Below, one piece after another: positions 27,131 through 36,339 of a stretch of DNA of 64,000 nt (within the stretch, counting starts at the first letter, position 1; every line of letters begins with the position of its first letter). Source of the stretch: Hymenobacter sp. YIM 151500-1 (GTDB lineage: Bacteria > Bacteroidota > Bacteroidia > Cytophagales > Hymenobacteraceae); the NCBI RefSeq assembly GCF_025979885.1, contig NZ_CP110139.1, forward strand, positions 868,001 through 932,000. Reading direction: 5' to 3'. Below the pieces are notes generated by a model, which ran no database searches, was not told where the DNA came from, and saw only the letters and a program-made list of their open reading frames with translations. The position numbers and the translations under genes are program-made.

Positions 27131-28471
27131 TCACGCATTTTCCAAATCATATTGTTTGAGCTTACGATAGAGGGTGCGCTCCGAGATACCCAGGTCGTGG
27201 GCCGCGTACTTGCGCTTGTTGTTATGCTTCTTTAACGCTTTAATTATCATTTCCTTTTCCTTAGCCTCCAACGACAGCGTTTCTTCTTCGGTCTCGTGCG
27301 GAATGTCCTCTACGCGCGCGGCTTCCTCCTCGTAATCGGCCGCGTCGTCCAGGTCGAGGTCAGCGGGGCGGGGGGTGAGGATGTACTCGGTGGCACTGCC
27401 ATCGGCGGAGGGCTGGCGCAGGGGCCGGGCCCCGGCCGGACCGGCTTCGTAGGGCGCTACGCTCAGGCCACCGAATAGGTGGCTGTTCTGGCGCAACAGC
27501 TCCTGCGCCTCCTGGGGGCGCTGGCCACCGGCCAGGTCTAATACTAGCTTCTTCAGGTCGGTCATGTCGCGGCGCATGTCGAAGAGCACCTTGTAGAGCA
27601 GGTCCCGCTCCGAGTAGGTGTTGCCGGCGCCGTCAGTGGCCGTGCCGGCGGCGTGCACCAGCATGGGCAGGCGGCTGCTCTGCTCGGCGGGCAGGTAGTT
27701 GCGCAGGCGGCGGGCGTCCACTTCCCGGTCCGTTTCCAGTACCGACATCTGCTCGGCCACGTTCTTGAGCTGGCGAATGTTGCCGGGGAAGCGGAAGCGC
27801 TGCAACTCCTGCACCGCATCGGGTGTCAGGGTAATGGGCTTGACGCGGTACCGGTCGGCAAAATCGGTGGCGAACTTTCTAAATAGTAGGTAGATATCCT
27901 CACCTCGTTCACGCAACGGTGGAACCGTAATCGGCACGGTGTTGAGGCGGTAGTACAGGTCTTCGCGGAAGCGCCCTTCGCTCACGGCGTCGAGCAGGTT
28001 GACATTGGTGGCGGCCACCACGCGCACGTCGGTTTTCTGCACCTTGCTGGAGCCCACCCGGATAAACTCGCCGTTTTCGAGCACGCGCAGCAGGCGGGCT
28101 TGGGTGCCCAGGGGCATTTCCCCGATTTCGTCGAGGAAGATGGTGCCGCCGTTGGTTACTTCAAAGTAGCCCTTGCGGGCCTCCTGGGCGCCGGTAAACG
28201 AGCCTTTCTCGTGCCCGAACAGCTCCGAATCGATGGTGCCTTCGGGAATGGCCCCGCAGTTGATGGCAATGAACTGCCCGTGCTTGCGCGGCGACAGGGC
28301 GTGGATGATCTTGGAAAACGACTCCTTACCGGAGCCACTTTCGCCGGTTATCAGCACCGTCATGTCGGTAGGGGCCACCTGGGCCGCCACCTGAATGGCG
28401 TAGTTCAGCGCCGGCGCGTTGCCGATGATGCCAAACCGCTGTTTGATAGATTGTATTTCGGAGTTGGTCAA
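27131..28471 (-). CDS. Sigma-54-dependent transcriptional activator
   Basis: A 446-residue AAA+ activator that remodels sigma-54 RNA polymerase. It has no receiver domain. The AAA+ core starts at about residue 12: Walker A GESGSGKE, the sigma-54 contact loop as GSFTGA (the usual form is GAFTGA), Walker B GTIFLDEIGEMP, RVGSSKVQKTDVRVVAATN, sensor and arginine-finger region FREDLYYRLNTVPITVPPLRER, and RFPGNIRQLKN. A Fis-type HTH closes the protein (about 405-446, IIKALKKHNNKRKYAAHDLGISERTLYRKLKQYDLEN). It heads the lptE-secG block, a gene order I recall as conserved in Bacteroidota. The input signal is unknown. Confidence 0.93.
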   Translation of the reverse strand: MTNSEIQSIKQRFGIIGNAPALNYAIQVAAQVAPTDMTVLITGESGSGKESFSKIIHALSPRKHGQFIAINCGAIPEGTIDSELFGHEKGSFTGAQEARKGYFEVTNGGTIFLDEIGEMPLGTQARLLRVLENGEFIRVGSSKVQKTDVRVVAATNVNLLDAVSEGRFREDLYYRLNTVPITVPPLRERGEDIYLLFRKFATDFADRYRVKPITLTPDAVQELQRFRFPGNIRQLKNVAEQMSVLETDREVDARRLRNYLPAEQSSRLPMLVHAAGTATDGAGNTYSERDLLYKVLFDMRRDMTDLKKLVLDLAGGQRPQEAQELLRQNSHLFGGLSVAPYEAGPAGARPLRQPSADGSATEYILTPRPADLDLDDAADYEEEAARVEDIPHETEEETLSLEAKEKEMIIKALKKHNNKRKYAAHDLGISERTLYRKLKQYDLENA

Positions 28472-28518
28472 GGTGTGGTTGGTTTTCGTAGGGTAGACGA
28501 AAAGCGGGGCGGGTTATT

Positions 28519-28737
28519 TTAGGCATAACGCAACCGAGGACGCGGCGCGGGAATAGGCCGGTTCAGCTCACGGGCGGTTTCCAGCCACTCTTCAATGACA
28601 ATGGCCGCATTAGCCAAAGCCTCTGCCTGAGTTTTGCCATCGGCCATGCAGCCTGGGAGGTCAGGAACTTCAGCCAGAAACGCCTGATCCTCTGCACTCC
28701 AAAAAATGACAACCGGATAATGCTGCATCTGGTCCAT
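28519..28737 (-). CDS. hicB: HicB family antitoxin
   Basis: A 72-residue HicB-type antitoxin: the partial RNase H-like fold YPVVIFWSAEDQAFLAEVPDLPGCMADGKTQAEALANAAIVIEEWLE is typical. No DNA-binding tail domain is present, only a short PRPRLRYA end. The start at 28737 (MDQMQHYPVV) is 1 bp after the hicA stop; a start at 28773 would overlap hicA. It neutralises HicA and probably represses the operon as a complex. The pair lies between miaB and the sigma-54 activator. Confidence 0.9.
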   Translation of the reverse strand: MDQMQHYPVVIFWSAEDQAFLAEVPDLPGCMADGKTQAEALANAAIVIEEWLETARELNRPIPAPRPRLRYA

Positions 28738-28738
28738 A

Positions 28739-29050
28739 TTAAGCAGATTTTTCAGGTGAAGAGGGCGTATCACGGATACTACGCAAGGCCGGTGCAGGCG
28801 TCAGAGTTAGTTGATATTTTATCAGCAACTCACGCACCTGCTTAACCTGATAAGGCTTGGCTTTGCCCGCTTCGCCCGGTTGCAGGTTAATGATTTCTTC
28901 TACTCCCGCACGAGCAAAAATGTGGTGGCTGCCTTTAATGCGTTGCGAAAAATCAAGCTTTAACAACAAGCTGCACAGCGCTGCAAAGTCAATGTTTTTA
29001 TCAGCGGTGCCACTGAGCAATACCGCTACGAATTTTTCAAGCTTGCTCAT
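28739..29050 (-). CDS. hicA: HicA family toxin
   Basis: A 103-residue HicA mRNA interferase. The dsRBD-like domain carries the catalytic His in RIKGSHHIFAR, followed by INLQPGEAGKAKPYQVKQVRELLIKY. An N-terminal extension of about 25 residues (SKLEKFVAVLLSGTADKNIDF) is usual for one HicA clade. The C-terminus has a short extra tail (PALRSIRDTPSSPEKSA). The start is set at 29050 (MSKLEKF); 29059 is also possible. It precedes hicB, and follows miaB by about 24 bp in the same direction, so it may be read through from miaB or use its own promoter. Confidence 0.9.
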   Translation of the reverse strand: MSKLEKFVAVLLSGTADKNIDFAALCSLLLKLDFSQRIKGSHHIFARAGVEEIINLQPGEAGKAKPYQVKQVRELLIKYQLTLTPAPALRSIRDTPSSPEKSA

Positions 29051-29074
29051 GAAGGGCACTAACCAAAAATCACC

Positions 29075-30535
<1,461 letters not shown>

Positions 30536-30994
30536 GCTATGCAGCGCAGCTTCGGCTTCACGGTTCAGAGAACGGCAAAGGTAGAGGATTCGGGCCTAAA
30601 ATGACAGAATGGCAGAGCTTGAAAGATGGTGAAATTGTGAAGTAGTGAAATAGTGAGGTTGCTATTCTGCTGAGGTTTGTGGACAATGACTTAAAAAATA
30701 CCGTCATGCTGAGCGCAGGCGCAGCCGCAGTCGAAGCATTTCTACCTCTGGCTAACTCTAATCAACCAGCAACGAAGCGGGAGAGATGCTGCGGCTGCGC
30801 TCAGCATGACAAGTACCACTACAACATCCGCTTGCGAGATGCTTGGCTACGCCTTCCTGCGGTTCGACTTCGCCTCCGGCTCCTCGGACGCCAGATGAAG
30901 CATGACGGGCTACTTGCCGCTACTCTCCGCAACTTGTTCACACAGCCTAGCATCAACCGCGCAGCATAAACAACAAACTCACCACTTCACCACC
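30536..30994. other. Intergenic region dominated by repeats
   Basis: No gene is supported. It contains the GTCATGCTGAGC palindrome (30703-30905), and TGAAATAGTGAGG / CTCACCACTTCACCACCTC-like phrases at either end that form a further loose inverted pair. Confidence 0.5.
30703..30905. repeat. GTCATGCTGAGC palindromic element
   Basis: The outer arms GTCATGCTGAGCG (30703 onward) with GCAGCCGCAG and CTGCGGCTGCGCTCAGCATGAC (30789-30810) form an almost perfect inverted pair. A second half, GATGCTTGGCTACGCC ... GATGAAGCATGACG, extends to 30905. It is related to the degenerate region at 21893-22125. Confidence 0.7.
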
Positions 30995-31690
30995 TCAAGG
31001 CAGGTAATCGAGCACGGCGCGCACGTCGCTGACTTGGTGGTAGGGCAGGCCTTCGAGCTGCGCGGGGTCTACGTGCTCGAAAATCCAGGTGGCGTGGTAG
31101 GGCACGTGCACGGCCCGCAGGCCCAGCCGCGCCACCGGCAGGATATCGGACTTGAGTGAGTTGCCGACCATCACAAACTCCTCGGCCGTGGCGCCGTAGC
31201 GGGCCAGCAGGCGACGGTAGGTGGCGTCGTCCTTTTCGCTGACTATTTCCACGTGGTCGAATAGCTCGCCCAGGCCGGAGCGGGCAATCTTGCTTTCCTG
31301 GTCGAACAGGTCGCCTTTGGTAAGCAGCATCAGGCGGTGGCCGCGGCGGCGCAGCTCGGTGAGCACCTCCACCACGCCGGGCAGGGGCTCAATCGGGAAG
31401 CGCAGCAGGTCCTTGCCCATGTCGAGAATCTGCTGGATGTCGTGGCCCGTAACGGCGCCATCGGTGAGCTGAATGGCCGTTTCAATCATGGAGAGCATAA
31501 ACGACTTGGCCCCGTAGCCAAACAACTGCATGTTGCGGCGCTGCACCTCGTTGAGCTGGGCGCTGATGCGGGCCGCGTCGCCGCAGTGGGCCATAATCTC
31601 GAACAAGCGGGCTTCTACCTGATCGAAGTGGGGCTGGTTGGGCCAGAGGGTGTCGTCGGCGTCGAAGGCAATGAGGTGCGTAGTAGGCAT
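30995..31690 (-). CDS. HAD family hydrolase
   Basis: A 231-residue haloacid-dehalogenase-superfamily phosphatase. Motif I is FDADDTLW (nucleophile Asp about residue 9), motif II is LLTKGD, the conserved Lys appears in EIVSEKDDATY, and motif III/IV is VMVGNSLKSDILPVARLG. A helical cap lies between motifs I and II. The long upstream frame to 31888 is rejected because it overlaps the divergent acyltransferase gene; MPTTHLIAFDADDTLW at 31690 is the natural start. The substrate is a small phosphorylated metabolite, not identifiable here. Confidence 0.9.
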   Translation of the reverse strand: MPTTHLIAFDADDTLWPNQPHFDQVEARLFEIMAHCGDAARISAQLNEVQRRNMQLFGYGAKSFMLSMIETAIQLTDGAVTGHDIQQILDMGKDLLRFPIEPLPGVVEVLTELRRRGHRLMLLTKGDLFDQESKIARSGLGELFDHVEIVSEKDDATYRRLLARYGATAEEFVMVGNSLKSDILPVARLGLRAVHVPYHATWIFEHVDPAQLEGLPYHQVSDVRAVLDYLP

Positions 31691-31760
31691 GGGGAAAGCA
31701 GCAGCGAAAAAACCGGGCCGAAGGGCCGGGGAGGGCATAAAGTTACCGAACTTGCCGCCC

Positions 31761-32393
31761 ATGAAACAGCAGATTGACTTGGCCACCTGGAACCGCCGCG
31801 AGCATTTCGCCTTCTTCTCGGGGTTTGACGAGCCGTTTTTTGGCCTGGTGGCGCCAGTGGACTGCACCCAAGCCCTGGCCGAAGCCAAGCGGCTGGGCGT
31901 GTCGTTTTTCTTCTACTACCTCTACCACTCACTGCGGGCTGCCAACCAGGTGCCCGAGTTCCGCTACCGCATCGAAGACGGGCAGGTGTACTGCTACGAC
32001 CGGGTGCACGCCTCGGCCACCATCGGCCGCCCCGACCACACCTTTGGCTTTTCCTTTATCGAGCTGCACGACACGCTGGCGGATTTTGTGGCGGCGGCTA
32101 CGGCGGAGGTGGCCGCCGTGCAGGCCAGCAGCGGCCTGCGCCTGACTGAAACCACCGCCCGCCCCGATGTGGTGCACTGCTCGGCCCTGCCCTGGGTGCG
32201 CTTCAGCGGCCTTACCCACGCCCGCAGCTTCCGCCACGCCGACAGCTGCCCCAAGATTTCCTACGGCCAGACCTACGCAGAAAACGGCGCCACCTGGCTG
32301 CCCGTAGCCGTCAACGTGCACCACGGCCTAGCCGACGGCTACCACGTCGGCCAGTTCCTGACGGCGTTCCAGGCGGGACTGAACGGGGAGTAA
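31761..32393 (+). CDS. Chloramphenicol acetyltransferase-like protein
   Basis: A 210-residue member of the CAT family of trimeric CoA acyltransferases. The active-site motif is present as VNVHHGLADGYHVGQFL (HHxxxDG, catalytic His); other family blocks are RREHFAFFSGFDEPFF, FFFYYLYHSLRAANQVPEFRYRI and LPWVRFSGLTHARSF. The start at 31761 follows a 70-bp gap shared with the divergent HAD gene. Many chromosomal CAT-like proteins in Bacteroidota do not confer resistance, so the true acceptor is unknown; resistance should not be assumed. Confidence 0.88.
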   Translation: MKQQIDLATWNRREHFAFFSGFDEPFFGLVAPVDCTQALAEAKRLGVSFFFYYLYHSLRAANQVPEFRYRIEDGQVYCYDRVHASATIGRPDHTFGFSFIELHDTLADFVAAATAEVAAVQASSGLRLTETTARPDVVHCSALPWVRFSGLTHARSFRHADSCPKISYGQTYAENGATWLPVAVNVHHGLADGYHVGQFLTAFQAGLNGE

Positions 32394-32438
32394 GAGCTGA
32401 AACCATCCTCCTGCGCGCTGCTGAGGTTGCCAGTTCTT

Positions 32439-33710
32439 CTAGCCAAAGCTGACTCCCAGCACCTCCAGCAGGGCCTGGGCTTTGAGCAGGCATTCCTCAT
32501 ACTCACGCTCCGGCACTGAGTCGTAGGTGATGGCCGAGCCAACTTGAAAGGACAAGTAGCCGGTGTCCTGGCGGTACTGGAGGCTGCGGATAACCACGTT
32601 GAGGTCGAAGTCGCCGCCGGGCCCGATGTAGCCGATGCTGCCGCTGTAGAGGCCGCGGCGGGTATGCTCGTAGTGCTCAATAAGCTGCATGGCCCGGATT
32701 TTCGGAGCACCGGTCATAGAACCCATGGGAAAGGCGGCGCGCAGTACGTCCACGAGGTCCACGCCAGGGCGCAGCTGGGCTTCTACCGTCGAAATCATCT
32801 GCCAGACGTGGCGGAACGGGTAGAGGCCGAACAACTCGGGCACCTGTACGGTGCCGGTTTGGGCCACACGGGCCAGGTCGTTGCGCACCAGGTCCACAAT
32901 CATCAGGTTCTCGGCCCGCTCTTTTTCGTCATGGAGCAAGGCCAGGCGCCGGGCTTCATCGGCCGCCGGAGTGGAGTCGCGGCGGATGGTGCCTTTGATA
33001 GGCTGGGAGATGATGCGGGAGCCGCGCCGGGCCAGAAACCGTTCGGGCGAGGCGCAGAGCAGGTAGTGGTGATGGTGGCGCACAAAGCCGGCAAAGGGAG
33101 CCGGCGAAGCGGCGTTCAGGCGGAGAAACACGTCCACCGGGTCGAGCTGCACGCCTTCGGCGTAGAACTCCTGGCACAGGTTCAGCTCGTAGACCTCCCC
33201 GTTGAGAATATCTTCCTTGATGGCCTCAACGGCAGCCAGGTACTCGGCCTTGGGCATACGGGGCCGCAGCGCGGGCACGTGGGGCGCCGGCAGCTGGGGC
33301 ACCAGCGTAGCCAGAATAGCCTCCAGCACCCCCGCCGTGTGGCCGTGCAGCTCTACCACGCCGGAGCGCCAGCGCAGCCAGGTGTGCGGCCGAAAAAAAT
33401 GCAGCTGCGGCCACTCCAGCCCCGAAACGTTGGCACTGCGCAGAGCCTCAATCTCGTTTTTAACCTCGTAGGTGAGAAATCCGCAGCACGGCGCCGCCTC
33501 AGCCGGTTGCTGTAGCCACTGCCGCAGCTCGGCCAGGCTACGGGGCGCATCAGGGGCACCATCCGCCACACCGAGCAGCCGGTCGAAGGAGCCGTTGGGA
33601 TATGCTAGGTCGTTGGACTCAAAGTAAGCGCAGTGCGCGAAGCCGGCCGCCCACCGCAGGGCGCGGGCCGGAAAATCAGGGGGCAGCTCGGGTAGCGGAA
33701 CGGGTAGCAC
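32439..33710 (-). CDS. pabB: Aminodeoxychorismate synthase component I
   Basis: A 423-residue chorismate-utilising enzyme. The C-terminal chorismate-binding domain has EDILNGEVYELNLCQEF, CASPERFLARRG, IISQPIKGTIRR, DEKERAENLMIVDLVRNDLARV, FPMGSMTGAPKIRAMQLI and GSIGYIGPGGDFDLNVVIRS. The PIKGT motif, with Lys, marks it as PabB-type (4-amino-4-deoxychorismate for folate) rather than anthranilate synthase, which has PIAGT. The N-terminal part (about residues 1-150) is shorter and more divergent, as usual for PabB. No pabA/pabC lie next to it. It converges on the CAT-like gene with a 45-bp gap. Confidence 0.92.
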   Translation of the reverse strand: MLPVPLPELPPDFPARALRWAAGFAHCAYFESNDLAYPNGSFDRLLGVADGAPDAPRSLAELRQWLQQPAEAAPCCGFLTYEVKNEIEALRSANVSGLEWPQLHFFRPHTWLRWRSGVVELHGHTAGVLEAILATLVPQLPAPHVPALRPRMPKAEYLAAVEAIKEDILNGEVYELNLCQEFYAEGVQLDPVDVFLRLNAASPAPFAGFVRHHHHYLLCASPERFLARRGSRIISQPIKGTIRRDSTPAADEARRLALLHDEKERAENLMIVDLVRNDLARVAQTGTVQVPELFGLYPFRHVWQMISTVEAQLRPGVDLVDVLRAAFPMGSMTGAPKIRAMQLIEHYEHTRRGLYSGSIGYIGPGGDFDLNVVIRSLQYRQDTGYLSFQVGSAITYDSVPEREYEECLLKAQALLEVLGVSFG

Positions 33711-33765
33711 GCGGCAAAGGTAGGGTGGGGGTGCGGGCCGGTGGGGTGTTGCGCGGCCACAGGAT

Positions 33766-33903
33766 GTAACGCGAACCGTAGGAAGGCGCAGCCAAGTTGT
33801 ACTTCGCGACGCGTCAGAATAACGCTAGCACGAAATATCAGGGGAGCCAAACAACGATGCGCCAAGCGGGGGCTTGGCCCCGCCTGTCTACGGTTCGCGC
33901 TAC
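33766..33903. repeat. GCGAACCGTA inverted repeat element
   Basis: GTAACGCGAACCGTA (33766-33780) and TACGGTTCGCGCTAC (33889-33903) are inverted copies with one mismatch. The interior contains another palindromic stretch (GCCAAGCGGGGGCTTGGCCCCGC). Confidence 0.55.
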
Positions 33904-33971
33904 TGACTCGAACGGCGCGGTACCGCATGGCCGCTGCGCGGCCGCAAGTCCGGAGACTTGCCCCATTGGTC

Positions 33972-34011
33972 GGCGGGCAGACGCCTCGCCATAGGCGAGA
34001 AGTCTGCCGCC
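33972..34011 (-). terminator. Hairpin after the TPR gene
   Basis: CAGACGCCTCGCC/GGCGAGAAGTCTG stem with GGCG/CGCC flanks, just beyond the minus-strand stop at 34017. No clear T-run; it may be part of the repeat region rather than a terminator. Confidence 0.4.
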
Positions 34012-34016
34012 AGGTT

Positions 34017-35531
34017 CTATTCCAACTCTTTCAGGGCCAGCTTGGCTTTGGTGTCGGTGCTGTTCTTGTACTCGTGGCGGGGGTAGCTGAGGGCTTTTTT
34101 GAAGTAGACGCGTGCCGTGTTGCGCTGGCCTTCCTGCTGATACAAGTAGCCGAGCTGCAAGGCCGATTGCGGGGCGAAGTAGTAGGGCGCGGTGCCGGCC
34201 AGGGCAATGGTGCGGGCGTAGAACAGACGGGCCGAGTCGGGCTGGCCGAGCAGGTGCAGGGCGCGGGCCTGGCGGTAGGGCGCCTCCAGCCGGTCGCGCA
34301 GGGGCGTGGCGGCCGTGGGCCGGAACGTGCCGAGCGTGGCCAGGGCCTCGCGGTAATAGCCGCCGTCAATTTGCAGGCGGGCGCGGGTGAGGGTGCGGTT
34401 TAGGGGTAGCCCGTCCTCAAAAAAGCGCTGGGCGTAGCTGTCTTCCTCCACCACCGTGCGGCCCCCGGCCCCGATCTGGCGCTGGTAGCCGGCTACGGTT
34501 GCGGCCGGGGCGCCTCCCAGCCACGCGGCCAGGTAGAGCTTAAAGGCGGCGTCTTTGCGGTAGTGCTGGCCCTGGTACTCGCGCAGAAACTGCTGATTGG
34601 CCCGCAGGGAGGCCGCGTACTGACCCTGATAGAGCAGCAGGTCGGCGGCCATGTGGTGCAGGTAGGGCAGGGGCAGGTAGCCGGGGCCGGTGGGGCGGGC
34701 CTGGTAGGCGGCCAGGGCCTGGGCCGTGTGGTGCTGCTTTTTGTGCTGGCTGATGAGCAGAAAGCACAGCAGCTGACTTTCCGGCTGCTGGCGTTGCAGG
34801 GTTTCGACCAGGCGCAGCGCCGCGGCCGGCTTCTTATAGTAGGTTTCCTCCAGCAACGCCAGCAGCAGGCGGGCTTCCAGTTGGAAGTCGTTGGGCTGGG
34901 TGGCGGCCAGGCGCAGGTTGTACAGGCCCGTCTCTACGTTGCCGGGCAGCCCTAGCAGCTTCAGAAACCACCGGTAGCCCTCGGGCAAGGAGCCGATAAA
35001 GAACTGCATCATGCCCAGGGTTTTGCGGGCCGGCAGGTACTGCGGATAGCGGCGCACCACCTGCTGCATCTGCTGGTAGCTCTGGCGCAAACTCCAGGCG
35101 CCCTGCACCTCATGCCCGAACACCACCTGCGCGGCGGCCTGGTGCAGGCGGATTTCGGCCAGGGCGTAGTCGCGCAGGGCGCTGGCGGGGGCGCGGGGCA
35201 GCTGGGTCAGCCGCTGGTTCTGGGCCTTGATGGTGGCCTCGTACCGGCTGGCATCCTGGCTCACCAGCAGCTCCGTGATGCTAAGGCAATCCTGGATGAG
35301 GAGCGTACCGACGTCGGTGCCGTTTCCGCTGAGCAGGGCGCGGGCCTGGGCGGGGCGTAGGTTCAGCACCTCGGCGTAGGCGCGGGCTTGGGTGGGGGTG
35401 AGATGCTCGGACGACGTTTCTCGCAGTGTTTCGCAGTGGGCAACGCAGTGTTTCGCAGTGGCAAACAGCAGCCAGAACAACCACTGCGGAACACTGCGCC
35501 ATCCACTGCGAAACACTGCGAGAAATTTCAT
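34017..35531 (-). CDS. Tetratricopeptide-type hypothetical exported protein with repeat-derived N-terminus
   Basis: A 504-residue helical-repeat protein. From about residue 45 (LTPTQARAYAEVLNLRPAQARALL) to the end it is built of TPR-like helix pairs, e.g. AALRLVETLQRQQPESQLLCFL, LLYQGQYAASLRANQQFLREY and SALQLGYLYQQEGQRNTARVYFKKAL. The first 38 residues, including the only hydrophobic stretch (PQWLFWLLFATA), are encoded by a palindromic repeat (35417-35525), so the signal peptide is either built from, or was replaced by, that element. The upstream terminator (35537-35565) rules out the longer start at 35570. The promoter is unclear, and the function unknown. Confidence 0.65.
   Translation of the reverse strand: MKFLAVFRSGWRSVPQWLFWLLFATAKHCVAHCETLRETSSEHLTPTQARAYAEVLNLRPAQARALLSGNGTDVGTLLIQDCLSITELLVSQDASRYEATIKAQNQRLTQLPRAPASALRDYALAEIRLHQAAAQVVFGHEVQGAWSLRQSYQQMQQVVRRYPQYLPARKTLGMMQFFIGSLPEGYRWFLKLLGLPGNVETGLYNLRLAATQPNDFQLEARLLLALLEETYYKKPAAALRLVETLQRQQPESQLLCFLLISQHKKQHHTAQALAAYQARPTGPGYLPLPYLHHMAADLLLYQGQYAASLRANQQFLREYQGQHYRKDAAFKLYLAAWLGGAPAATVAGYQRQIGAGGRTVVEEDSYAQRFFEDGLPLNRTLTRARLQIDGGYYREALATLGTFRPTAATPLRDRLEAPYRQARALHLLGQPDSARLFYARTIALAGTAPYYFAPQSALQLGYLYQQEGQRNTARVYFKKALSYPRHEYKNSTDTKAKLALKELE
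35417..35525. repeat. CGCAGTG-type palindromic element inside the TPR gene
   Basis: Perfect outer arms of 23 bp, TTTCTCGCAGTGTTTCGCAG plus TGG (35417-35439), and the inverse at 35503-35525. A second nested inverted pair lies inside (about 35442-35461 and 35481-35500). It is related to the element at 63130-63234. Confidence 0.9.
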
Positions 35532-35536
35532 AGGCA

Positions 35537-35565
35537 AAAAAAGAACGGCACAGAGGCCGTTCTTC
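35537..35565 (-). terminator. Rho-independent terminator of the Nif3/zinc-ribbon operon
   Basis: AGAACGGC/GCCGTTCT hairpin followed by TTTTTTTG on the minus strand, 25 bp beyond the zinc-ribbon gene stop. A textbook terminator. Confidence 0.93.
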
Positions 35566-35589
35566 TTCAAAAGACACTAACTCAAACCC

Positions 35590-36339
35590 TTACGCAATAC
35601 GAGCTTCTACATCAGCCAAAACACGGCCGCAGTGCTCGCACACGATGATTTTCTTGTGGGCGATGATGTCGGCCTGGCGCTGGGGCGGCACGGTGTTGAA
35701 GCAGCCCCCGCAGGCGTCGCGCTTCACCGTTACCACGGCCAGGCCGTTGCGCACGTTGCCGCGGATACGGGTGTAGGCCATCAGCAGGCGTTCTTCGATG
35801 GGCTTCACGGCGCCGCCGCGCTCGTCCATGAGCTTTTGCTCGTCGGCTTCGCTTTCGCCCACGATGGTTTCCAGCTCGGCTTTCTTGTTGTCGAGGTCTT
35901 TCTTGCGCTCCTCCAGCTTCTGCTTGGTGCCGGCTATTTCGGTGTTCTTCAGCTCAATCTGGTACTGAGCCTCTTTGATTTTCTTTTCCGAAATCTGAAT
36001 TTCCAGCTTCTGCAACTCGATTTCCTTGGCAATGGCCTCGTACTCCCGGTTGTTGCGCACGTTCTGCTGCTGGTCTTCGTAGCGCTTAATCAGCCCCTCG
36101 GCGTCTTTGGCGTTCTGCTTGCGCTGCTTGATTTGCTCGTTGAGGGCGGCAATTTCTTCATCAAACTTGCTCACGCGCACCTCGTAGCCGGCAATTTCGT
36201 CCTCCAGGTCGCGCACTTCTTCGGGCAGGTCGCCGCGCACGCGCCGGATTTCGTCGAGCTGCGAGTCGATGCGCTGCAGGTTCAGAAGGGCTTCCAGCTT
36301 GCTGGCAACGGGGGTTTCCGTAGACGGATTAGAAATCAT
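35590..36339 (-). CDS. Coiled-coil protein with C4-type zinc ribbon
   Basis: A 249-residue protein with a long antiparallel coiled coil (about residues 15-185, many heptads such as RDLEDEIAGYEVRVSKFDEEIAALNEQIKQ) and a C-terminal zinc ribbon with CGGCFNTVPP (CxxC) and CEHCGRVL (CxxC). This is the widely conserved DUF164/zf-RING_7 family; members have been linked to nucleic-acid or ribosome-associated roles, but the biochemical function is not settled. Its start overlaps the stop of the Nif3-like gene by 11 bp, so the two are translationally coupled. Confidence 0.92.
   Translation of the reverse strand: MISNPSTETPVASKLEALLNLQRIDSQLDEIRRVRGDLPEEVRDLEDEIAGYEVRVSKFDEEIAALNEQIKQRKQNAKDAEGLIKRYEDQQQNVRNNREYEAIAKEIELQKLEIQISEKKIKEAQYQIELKNTEIAGTKQKLEERKKDLDNKKAELETIVGESEADEQKLMDERGGAVKPIEERLLMAYTRIRGNVRNGLAVVTVKRDACGGCFNTVPPQRQADIIAHKKIIVCEHCGRVLADVEARIA

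Noticed and set aside
31761..32393. Chloramphenicol resistance gene
   Set aside because: The active-site motif is present, but chromosomal CAT-like proteins of this type are often unrelated to resistance, and there is no mobile or resistance context.
35532..35570. Start of the TPR protein at 35570
   Set aside because: The added codons are the rho-independent terminator of the preceding operon.
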